This document shows, piece after piece, positions 1 through 7,436 of a stretch of DNA of 64,000 nucleotides. How positions within the stretch are numbered: the stretch's first letter is position 1; the number at the start of each line of letters is the position of its first letter. A program made the translations under genes and the position numbers. Source of the DNA: Streptomyces flavochromogenes. GTDB lineage: Bacteria; Actinomycetota; Actinomycetes; Streptomycetales; Streptomycetaceae. A model generated the notes under the pieces. That model did no database searches, was not told the origin of the DNA, and saw only the letters and a list, made by a program, of their open reading frames with translations. The stretch covers positions 1 to 64,000 of the forward strand of contig NZ_JNZO01000014.1 in the NCBI RefSeq assembly GCF_000717595.1, given 5' to 3'.

Positions 1-87
1 TCGCTGGAACAGTTCCCACAACTCGTCCGGCACCAGCCGCTCAACAATCCCCGCCACGAGCCCGCACCCTACCGGCTCCCCAAATGA
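1..87 (+). CDS. C-terminal tail of an unidentified ORF cut by the window edge
   Basis: Frame 1 is open from base 1 and ends in TGA at 85-87. It gives a 28-residue tail ending HEPAPYRLPK that reads like genuine coding sequence. I do not recognise the family. The stop lies directly before the ATG at 89 of the integrase remnant, so the two could be a coupled gene pair or the seam of a rearrangement. Without upstream sequence this cannot be settled. Confidence 0.25.
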   Translation, partial: SLEQFPQLVRHQPLNNPRHEPAPYRLPK

Positions 88-88
88 G

Positions 89-856
89 ATGGCCTCTAAG
101 AGAATCCTCCTGGACGCCCACCGCAAAGGCGGGATCACCGACGACCCCTTCCAGGGCGTTATCCCACCGGAGTACATACCCAACCGGATCACCATCCCCA
201 CGCTGGAGGAGATCCACGCGCTCAAGGCGGTTGCGTCCGAGGCGCTCGTCGTCATCATCGACCTGATGTCCGGGTGCGTACACCGGAACGGAGAGGCGTA
301 CGCAGCCAACCTCGAAGGGATGGTCGCGGACGACGGCTACCACATCACCGAGCAGATCGAGGGGAGGACCCGCCAGTGCGCCCCGTTCAAGCACCGGAAG
401 CCCGGCGAGTTCCGCGAAGTCCCGATGCCGGCCACAGTCCGGGAAACCTTGCTCAGGTATGCAAGGGGCGCCGGCTCGGACCAGAGCGGCTTCCTCCTCC
501 GCACTCAGCGCAACCCCTACTGGTCGCACTCGACGCTCGATTACCAGTGGAGCGCAGCAAGGAAACGTGCGGGCATCACGCGGAAGCTGAATCCGTACTC
601 GCTGCGCCATTTCTTCGCCTCGAACCGCCTGTCCAACGGCATCCCGATCGCTGACGTAGCCGAATGGATGGGGCACTCGAACATCAACATGACGTACCGC
701 ATCCATCGCCACCTGATGCCCGCATCAATCGGCCGGGCGGCCAAGGCACTTGAGTACGGAGGCGGCGGTGACCAGGACGGTCAACACCAGTCCGAGGGTG
801 TCGGTGATCAGGTGACGCTTGCGCCCTTTGATCTTCTTGCCGGCGTCGTGCCCTGA
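89..856 (+). pseudogene. Tyrosine recombinase (phage/ICE integrase) catalytic-domain remnant
   Basis: Integrases of this type cut and join attachment sites through a tyrosine nucleophile. The catalytic domain is recognisable: an Arg-I region (residues HRNGEAYA), a KHRKPGEFREVP strand, LRHFFAS (Arg/His box) and DVAEWMGHSNINMTY (second His box). In the family the following segment reads Y-x-H-L-M-P and carries the nucleophile. Here it reads H-R-H-L-M-P, with His encoded by CAT at 704-706. The N-terminal arm-binding and core-binding regions are absent from this ORF; the frame is open to the window edge, but the upstream residues do not look like integrase. Homology ends near 752, after the AAKALE segment; the last ~35 codons read antisense through the adjacent IS remnant. 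It is most likely an inactive relic of an integrated element. Confidence 0.8.
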
Positions 857-1290
857 CTGGTCTCGGCGACGTTGCCCGAGGTCTTCACGCTCTGCGCGTC
901 CACTACGGCCGCGGATGGCTCCACCGTTCGGGCTTCGCCCGGCAGGTTCTGTCCCGCAGCAATTCGTGCACCTGCTCGGTGGTTCCGTCCGCCTCCCACT
1001 TGGCGTAGTAGTCGTAGACCGTCTTGAACGGCGGGAAATCGTGCGGCAGGTAATCCCACGGGATCCCGGTGCGGTTGACGGAGAGGATCGCGTTCACGAT
1101 CTCTCAGATCATGCACCCGCGCCGCCGTCCCGGGCCCAGAGCGGGCCGCCCTCCAAGCAACGAACACGGGCTCGATCAGCGCCCAGCGGGCATCGGAGAC
1201 GTCACTGCGATACGCACGCCGAGCACTCATACTCCGGCCAACGACCAACGAGTCGTGCAGTCACAAGAACATCCCAAAACACCAACTACT
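753..1290 (-). mobile_element. Degenerate IS5-type insertion sequence, transposase remnant
   Basis: Read from about 1248 downwards, three minus-strand frames together give an IS5-family DDE transposase N-terminal half. The first contains SDARWALIEPVF, the second [20 protein letters not shown] (frame 903-1097), the third [13 protein letters not shown] then [19 protein letters not shown]. Frame changes fall near 1100, 930 and 855; the last fits a one-base loss after CAG GG. Homology stops abruptly at about 753, where it abuts the integrase remnant, so the element has lost its distal half and cannot make transposase. The DDE catalytic region beyond the first motif is missing. The outer boundary near 1290 is approximate. 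Confidence 0.75.
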
Positions 1291-1556
1291 TAGATCAGAT
1301 GCCCTCGCTGCGTGATCCACATCGTTCGGAACGCCGGCAGCGATCGAGCGCTGCATACAACACGCTGACGGCCGGGTCCCGGTCTGCGGACGGCCTCTTT
1401 CGCTCGACCGGCTGGGGTGTCTGTGGGCGATGAGACAGGTGGCGAGGCGCGTATGCGGCCGTCCGACGTGGCCAGTTGCCGGACCGGCACGTGGGTCCCC
1501 CGCCGGATGTCACCGCCCGGGGGGCCCACTTTGCATGCGTGTTGCTCAGTGTCGCC
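1291..1556. other. Intergenic stretch without a recognisable gene
   Basis: This stretch lies between the IS remnant and the stop codon of the S8 protease. Both strands have only short open frames with biased, shadow-like composition. No clear terminator hairpin or promoter was found. Confidence 0.5.
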
Positions 1557-4500
1557 CTACTTGAGGGCGTACGCGCGGGTGATGGTCTGGACGGTGCGGC
1601 TGCCTGCCGCGTCCCAGGCCTCGGTCTTGAGCGTCACGTACCCGTTGGTGTCGGCGAGCTTGGGGTGCCAGAGCAGCGCCTGGAAGGAGTTGCTGTCCTT
1701 GCGCAGCACCTTGGCGGACTTCCAAGTGGCTCCGTCGTCATACGACACCGACACCTTGGCGCCGGCCATCGCGGCGGAGCCGGTCCAGCCCTTGGCCCTG
1801 GTGCCGTCCACGGTGAAGGTGAACGGCAGGCCTGCCCGCGCCTGGTTGAGCTCGTTCAGCGGCAGGTCGTAGTCGAGCAGGACCACCGGCATGGGCTCGC
1901 AGACGTTGGGCTTGGGAATGAACGCCGTGTCGCAGTCCTTGACGGCCATGGTGGTCGGTGCCGCCTGGCTGAAGTTCCACTCGGTGCGGATCTGGCGGCC
2001 CAGGGTGACGCCCGGGACATCGGTGGCGAGCTTCTGGTCGAGCACGTACCGGTAGTCCGCCTTCTCCGGCACCAGCTGACCGAAGCCGGTGATCGGCTGC
2101 CCGTTGAGGTAGAAGCTCCAGGTGTTGGTCAGGCCCCGCAGGGTGTGGGTGGGCTCGTTGTCGGCACCGCTGCCGCCGGGCAGCTTCTGCCAGACGTCGG
2201 TGCGGCAGAACACACACGGTCCGAATTCGTACGGTGACAGGCGCGTCGGACCGGCGAACCAGCTGCGGGTGTAGGTCTTGCCCGGTGTACCGAAGGTGCT
2301 CCGCAGATCGGCCATCGTCCAGGTGGAGGTGTGGAAGTTGGCCCCCACCGACGGCATATAGGAGACGCCGGTGCCCGCCAGGAAGTGGTCGTCGCGGCTG
2401 GTGCCCTGGTAGAGGGGTTGCCCGTCGCTGATCGCGGTCCACTGCTTCGGACCCCAGGCCGGCAGGTACTCGGCACCGAGGCGTCGTGCTCCGTCGGAGT
2501 GGTACGTGTTCCTGACCTTGGCGAAGGCTCCGACGGCGACGGTCTTGGCGAGGTCGGCGGGGATGTGGTCGTCGGTGAAGTGCGGCGCGTAGGTGTAGCT
2601 CGACTCCAGGACGCCCTTCAGGGCGATCCGGACCGTGCCCTTGGCCAGCAGTGCCTTGAGGCCGGCTGCGTTGTCGTACGTGGCGTGGGCGACCGGGACG
2701 GCCTGGCCCGCGGGAACGCCGCTGCCACTGGGACCCGGGTTCGCGGGCGCCACGATCACCGCGGCGGCCCCGGCGGCCGCGGCCCTGACGGCCTGCTCAT
2801 CGGCCTTGGTGACGTCGGCCACGGAGACCAGGACAGTCTTGCCGTTGACGTCGGCACCGGAGAAGTCCTGCTCGGTGCCCGCGCCGAGGTCGACCAGTTC
2901 GGTGCGCTTGGTGCCCTCGAACCGTTTCGCGAGAACCGAGGACTTCAGCGGGATGCTGAGGCGCCCGGGGCTGGTGACCTCCAGCTGTACCAGCGGCTCG
3001 CGCCGGTGCAGGAAGGTCTCCACCCGCAGTGCACCGGAGGTGGCGCCCGCACTGGGAATGGCGCCGAACTTGGTGTCGGACCTGTTGGCGGACCCGCTGA
3101 CGCCGACGAAGTTGGAGTGGCTGTTGATCGTGCCATCGTCGCGGACGATCTGCAGTGCCACCTGGCCGGACTCCAGCGGCCGCTTATCACCGTCGATCTT
3201 CACGCTGAGGTCGGTGGCGGTGGTGCCGTCGACGGTGAAGCTCTGGTCGCGGTCGGCGACTTCGATGTTCGGGGCGGTGAAGAGGTCTGCCGCATGGGAG
3301 ACCGCGCCGCCGGTGGGGGCCGCCGAGAAGACCGAGCCCTCGACGGAGTAGTGGCCGAGCGGCACTGACAGGGTGACCGCGCCGGTGTCGTACAGCGTCC
3401 GGGTCTCCCAGACGGTGTTGTCCAGCCCGTGCAGGGTGAACTTGAAGGCCCGGGGGGTCTTGCCGAAGCGGTCGGTGACGTTCAGCGTGACGTCGTGCTG
3501 TTCGACGGCGGTGGCGAAGCCGAGTGCGGCGTGCACCGACTCACCGCTCGTGGCGGTGGCGGTGACGGAGCCGCTGTACAGCCCGGTCGCCAGACCGTTG
3601 GGGTCGAGGATGACGTTCACCTCGGCGGTGGAGCCGGCCGGGACGGCGAGCCGCCCGTCGGACAGACCCGCTCCCGAGAGGGACAGCGAGCCTGCGGGGA
3701 CCTCGGTGCCGCTCGCGTCCTCGGCCGACGCGGCCAGGGCAACAACAGTGTCGGTCGTGGCGTTGTTGCGGAGCCTCAGGGTGCGGGTCCGCTTCTCGTA
3801 CGTGTCCTTCTGCCACGGGATGATGCGGAAGTCGGCCGTACCGGACAGCTCCAGCGACGGGTCGAGCGCGGCTGGGATGTCGACCCGGCCGTAGCCCTGC
3901 TGATAGACGGTCTGCCCGGCGGCGGACTTGGCGTGCGCGGTCAGTGCCTCCTTGATGCGCTGCCCGGACCACTCGGGGTGGCGCTGCTTCAGGATCGCGG
4001 CGGCCCCGGACACGTGCGGGGTGGCCATCGAAGTGCCGTTGGCCGAGGTGTAGTTGGCGTCCACGGGGGTGCCCATGGCGGTGCCGGCCGCGCGGGCGGC
4101 GACGATGGCCACACCCGGCGCCGTGATCTCCGGCTTCATCGCCATGTCGCCGAGCCGCGGGCCGCGGCTGGAGAACGGGGCGAGCTCGTCGGACTTGTCG
4201 ACGGCGCCGACGGTGAGGGCCGCGTCGGCGGCGCCGGGGGTGCCGAGGGTGCTGTCGCCGGGGCCGCTGTTGCCCGCGGCGATGACGAACAGGGTGTCCG
4301 AGGAGGCGCTGAGCGAGTTGACCGCGATGGTGAGCGGGTCTTCACCGGGAGCGTCGTCGCCGCCGAGGCTCATGCTGACGATGTCGGCTCCCTGGGCGAC
4401 GGCCCACTCCATCCCGGCCAGGATGCTGGAGGTCGGGCCCTGGCCGGTGTTGCTGAGCACCTTGCCGATCAGCAGGTCGACGCCCGGGGCGACGCCCTTG

Positions 4501-5396
4501 TGCTTGCCGCCGGAGTTGGCGCCGCTGCCCGCGACGGTGGCCGCGACGTGGGTGCCATGACCATGGCCGTCCTGGACCCCCTGACCGCTGATGAAGCTCT
4601 GGCTCCCGACGATCTCCGACTTGATGTCGGCGTTGTTCAGGTCGGCACCGGTGTCCAGGACAGCGACCTTCACGCCCTTGCCGTCGTACCCCTTGCCCCA
4701 AGCCTCCGGGGCGCCGATCTGCGGCACACTCTGATCCAGCGCGACCTCGGCCTTGCCGTCGTACCAGAGCTTGGTCACCCCGGCCGCGCCGGGCATCGTC
4801 GCGCCGCGGGCCTTGCCCGCCTTCGGATTGACGGACTGCCAGAAGTCCTTTGCGTACTGCTTGTGGACGTGGACCGAGGACAGCCCGAGCCGGGGCATGA
4901 CGCGCATGCTCTCGCTGCCCGGCAGATCCTCGGACTTCACTCGCAGCGCCGCGGCGTCCGGCGCGCCCTGGAAGTCGACGATGGCGGGAAGTTCGGCGGA
5001 CTCTGTGTCGGCGTATCCGTCCCGAATCAGCCGGCTGACATTGAACAACTCGCGGTCCACCGTGCCCGAGGCGAGCGCCGTCGCCGTGACGTCCGGGTAG
5101 ACGTAGACATCGCCGTTCTGGCCGCTGGTGGACTCGAAGGTCTTGGAAGTCCCCTCTGCCGACTGGACCTGCACCGCCTGACGGCCGCCGGGCTCGGTGG
5201 TGAGCGAGACGGTGTCGCCGGTGATCAGGGTGACGGCCGATGTGGTCGCCCCCTGCTGCAGAACCGACCGATCGCTCAGGTCCTGGGGTGTCGCTGCGGT
5301 CGCGGTCGGGAGCTGGCTCGTCAGTGACAGTGCGACTGTCACCGCGATCCCGCTGACGAGGGCGTTGCGCCGTCGTCTGAGGCGGGCTGTCTGCAT
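1557..5396 (-). CDS. Secreted S8 (subtilisin-like) serine protease, about 1279 aa, with PA domain
   Basis: This is an extracellular peptidase of the subtilase family. The start was placed at the ATG at 5396 because AAAGGA lies about 7 nt upstream and the next residues form a signal peptide (Arg-rich n-region, hydrophobic SGIAVTVALSLT, Ala-x-Ala-like end TATAA). Numbered from there, Asp248 (VLDTGAD), His280 (GHGTHV), Asn376 (AAGNSG) and Ser456 (NGTSMATP) complete the catalytic set. A propeptide precedes the catalytic domain. A protease-associated (PA) domain lies around residues 830-930, and long beta-rich C-terminal modules make it about three times the size of subtilisin. The gene is downstream of, and co-oriented with, a LuxR-type regulator, from which it is separated by 213 bp with a palindrome. 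Substrate unknown. Confidence 0.93.
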   Translation of the reverse strand: MQTARLRRRRNALVSGIAVTVALSLTSQLPTATAATPQDLSDRSVLQQGATTSAVTLITGDTVSLTTEPGGRQAVQVQSAEGTSKTFESTSGQNGDVYVYPDVTATALASGTVDRELFNVSRLIRDGYADTESAELPAIVDFQGAPDAAALRVKSEDLPGSESMRVMPRLGLSSVHVHKQYAKDFWQSVNPKAGKARGATMPGAAGVTKLWYDGKAEVALDQSVPQIGAPEAWGKGYDGKGVKVAVLDTGADLNNADIKSEIVGSQSFISGQGVQDGHGHGTHVAATVAGSGANSGGKHKGVAPGVDLLIGKVLSNTGQGPTSSILAGMEWAVAQGADIVSMSLGGDDAPGEDPLTIAVNSLSASSDTLFVIAAGNSGPGDSTLGTPGAADAALTVGAVDKSDELAPFSSRGPRLGDMAMKPEITAPGVAIVAARAAGTAMGTPVDANYTSANGTSMATPHVSGAAAILKQRHPEWSGQRIKEALTAHAKSAAGQTVYQQGYGRVDIPAALDPSLELSGTADFRIIPWQKDTYEKRTRTLRLRNNATTDTVVALAASAEDASGTEVPAGSLSLSGAGLSDGRLAVPAGSTAEVNVILDPNGLATGLYSGSVTATATSGESVHAALGFATAVEQHDVTLNVTDRFGKTPRAFKFTLHGLDNTVWETRTLYDTGAVTLSVPLGHYSVEGSVFSAAPTGGAVSHAADLFTAPNIEVADRDQSFTVDGTTATDLSVKIDGDKRPLESGQVALQIVRDDGTINSHSNFVGVSGSANRSDTKFGAIPSAGATSGALRVETFLHRREPLVQLEVTSPGRLSIPLKSSVLAKRFEGTKRTELVDLGAGTEQDFSGADVNGKTVLVSVADVTKADEQAVRAAAAGAAAVIVAPANPGPSGSGVPAGQAVPVAHATYDNAAGLKALLAKGTVRIALKGVLESSYTYAPHFTDDHIPADLAKTVAVGAFAKVRNTYHSDGARRLGAEYLPAWGPKQWTAISDGQPLYQGTSRDDHFLAGTGVSYMPSVGANFHTSTWTMADLRSTFGTPGKTYTRSWFAGPTRLSPYEFGPCVFCRTDVWQKLPGGSGADNEPTHTLRGLTNTWSFYLNGQPITGFGQLVPEKADYRYVLDQKLATDVPGVTLGRQIRTEWNFSQAAPTTMAVKDCDTAFIPKPNVCEPMPVVLLDYDLPLNELNQARAGLPFTFTVDGTRAKGWTGSAAMAGAKVSVSYDDGATWKSAKVLRKDSNSFQALLWHPKLADTNGYVTLKTEAWDAAGSRTVQTITRAYALK

Positions 5397-5543
5397 CAGG
5401 TGTCCTTTCAAGAGCTCAACGAATGGGCGCGTCAAGGCAGTTGATGTCTGAAGAGTCCCGACCGAACGTCCGGCCGATGACGCGCCAACCGGAACCTAGC
5501 TGTCCGGTCAGGGAGCCATCCAGAGCCCGAGTGGCGCATACAT

Positions 5544-5571
5544 GCCAACTGGCGCATCATCGCCAGTTGGC
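5544..5571. promoter_or_regulatory. 11-bp perfect inverted repeat upstream of the S8 protease
   Basis: The left arm GCCAACTGGCG (5544-5554) and right arm CGCCAGTTGGC (5561-5571) are perfect complements around a 6-nt spacer. The site lies about 150 bp upstream of the protease ATG and just downstream of the regulator stop. It could be the operator of the adjacent LuxR-type protein or a terminator stem for that gene; no T-run follows on the minus strand. Operator is my preference. Confidence 0.55.
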
Positions 5572-5609
5572 GGCATGACGGTGACCCGCCGAAGGGGCCA
5601 AGGACCGCC

Positions 5610-6617
5610 CTATGCGGAGGTGTTCGTTTGCGTCCGATCTACGCCGGATGGGGTGATCCAGCCCCGCTCGGACGCCTGCCAGCCCAGTTGCATGCGGCTC
5701 GAGGCGCCGGCCAGGTCCATGAGGCCGCGGATTCGGCGGTTGACCGTCCGCTTGCCGATGTCCAGTTGCCGGGCGATCGCGTCGTCGGTCAGACCGGAGA
5801 GCAGCAGGATCAGGAGCTGGATCTCCGCACCCGAGAGTTCGTTCCTGCCGCGTGTGTCGGCAAGCCGCGGGTCCAGAGGGAGTGCCGACGCCCATGCAAG
5901 TTCGAAGAGTGCGATCAGGGCATCGAGCAGGGGCCCTCGGTGGATCTGGACGACGGCACCCGGCGGCCTCCCGCCGTCTGTCCGCAGTGCCACAAGGGCG
6001 GCGGATCTGTCGACGATGACGAGTTTGACGGGGACCCTTCCGAGCACACGAGCCTGTTCACCGGCATCCGCATACAGGCGCATCTCCCCCTGTGCGCCGT
6101 CCTCCTCGATCGCGGCGCGGTCGTACACCGTGCGGTAGCGAATGCCTGCGGTCAGCTGTTCGAGCTCGGCCGCGTTGACGTCCTCGTCCACCAGATACGG
6201 CGCCGTGTCGAAGCGCAGCACCTCCTTGCGCGCGCGGCGCTGGATCTGTTCGTACCGCTGCGCCAGCGTCTCGTCCGGCACGATCTCGGCGATCTCCTCC
6301 AGAGAGGCGGTCCCGGGCGCGGTGCGGTACTCCTTGGTGAGCTGCCTCAGCACACCTCTGACGGATTTGAGTTCGTTCATCCGCAACTGCAGCAGCGTTT
6401 CGCCGGCAATGTCCGGTGGGGCGGGTATGAGTTGCGCGGGCCGGTCGTCGGTGATGGTGACGAGGCCCTTGTCCGCGAGCCCTGTCAGCGCCTCGTCGAG
6501 GTGTTCGCCGCTCAGCCCGAGCAGCTGCCGCACGCGGTTGACCCGGCTTCGGCCACACCCCACCAGCAGGTGGTACACCTGAGACTCGGCCGTGCTCAGG
6601 CCCAGCGCCTCCAGCAT
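5610..6617 (-). CDS. LuxR-family regulator with TrmB-like N-terminal helix-turn-helix
   Basis: A 335-aa probable transcription regulator. Residues 1-60 (MLEALGLSTAESQVYHLLVG onward) resemble the winged helix of TrmB/sugar-responsive regulators. The middle is an uncharacterised sensor-like region. Residues ~275-330 are a LuxR-type HTH (LSGAEIQLLILLLSGLTDDA, then KRTVNRRIRGLMDL). It lacks a receiver domain, so it is not a standard two-component regulator. It is upstream of the S8 protease on the same strand, an arrangement that suggests it controls the protease. The effector is unknown. Confidence 0.85.
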   Translation of the reverse strand: MLEALGLSTAESQVYHLLVGCGRSRVNRVRQLLGLSGEHLDEALTGLADKGLVTITDDRPAQLIPAPPDIAGETLLQLRMNELKSVRGVLRQLTKEYRTAPGTASLEEIAEIVPDETLAQRYEQIQRRARKEVLRFDTAPYLVDEDVNAAELEQLTAGIRYRTVYDRAAIEEDGAQGEMRLYADAGEQARVLGRVPVKLVIVDRSAALVALRTDGGRPPGAVVQIHRGPLLDALIALFELAWASALPLDPRLADTRGRNELSGAEIQLLILLLSGLTDDAIARQLDIGKRTVNRRIRGLMDLAGASSRMQLGWQASERGWITPSGVDRTQTNTSA

Positions 6618-6713
6618 GCATGTCCTTTCTTAGCCGATTCCTTGCGAGGCTTCTGTGCGGACGGCTCCCCCAGGAACCGTGGTCCGCGCCCGGGGCGACT
6701 GCGCCGTAGGGTT

Positions 6714-7349
6714 TCATCTGCGGGAGCGCCGCCTCAGCGCATGGATCATCACCACCGCGAGCAGTACGGCCGCCGTGGGTGCCGCGGCCTTCCTGAGCAG
6801 CACGGGCAGCGCCGCCGCACCGAGGTCGATGGCTTCCGGCTCGGTCGCGCGTCGGCCCTGGAGGGTGTCCGCTGTGCCCGTCGTGTGCACCGCGGACGCG
6901 GCAGGCCCGGCGTCCCGCAGAAGGTCTTCGAGTCGGGTGGCGAACTGCCGGACTATGCGGTCGCCGACCTCGGTCATGATGCCCCGGCCGAACTGTGCCG
7001 GCCGGCCGGTGATGTCGAGGTCCGTGCGTACGCGCACCAGGGTGCCGGCCGGGTCGACTGTCAGCGTCGCGGTGACCAAGGCCGACGCGGTGCCCGCGCC
7101 GCGGGTCTCGCTCCCGCTGAGGTCGAGGAGCATCGAGCGGGCGGCGGCGTCGCGGGTGACGGTGCCCTCGCCGCGGTAGCTCATCTGCACTGCGCCGACC
7201 TTGACCTTGACGCGGCCGGTGAACGAGTCGCCGTCGAGGGTGTCCAGCACGGCGCCGGGCATACAGGGCGCGACCCGGTGGAGTTCCTGGAAGAGTTTCC
7301 AGGCGTCGTCGGGGTGGGCCGGGACGGTGAAGGAGTGATCGAGCTGCAT
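6714..7349 (-). CDS. CoxG/SRPBCC-fold protein of the molybdenum hydroxylase operon, membrane-anchored
   Basis: A 211-aa protein of the carbon-monoxide-dehydrogenase subunit G family (START/SRPBCC lipid-binding fold), starting MQLDHSFTVPAHPDDAWKLF. In characterised systems CoxG helps recruit the hydroxylase to the membrane. Here a C-terminal hydrophobic helix (AAAPTAAVLLAVVMIHAL) followed by RRRSRR fits such an anchor. It is the last gene of the operon, 87 bp after the large subunit. The fold assignment is firm; the membrane-recruitment role is inferred from the family. Confidence 0.85.
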   Translation of the reverse strand: MQLDHSFTVPAHPDDAWKLFQELHRVAPCMPGAVLDTLDGDSFTGRVKVKVGAVQMSYRGEGTVTRDAAARSMLLDLSGSETRGAGTASALVTATLTVDPAGTLVRVRTDLDITGRPAQFGRGIMTEVGDRIVRQFATRLEDLLRDAGPAASAVHTTGTADTLQGRRATEPEAIDLGAAALPVLLRKAAAPTAAVLLAVVMIHALRRRSRR

Positions 7350-7436
7350 GGTTGTCCAATCAGGGGGCGACCGGCCGGGGACGGCCGTGGATGCGGAGCC
7401 CGTGCAGGTGCGGGCGGGCTCAGGTGCGGGGCGGAC

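Noticed and set aside
89..856. Active prophage or ICE integration module
   Set aside because: The integrase lacks its N terminus and nucleophile, and no excisionase, att repeat or tRNA gene was seen nearby.
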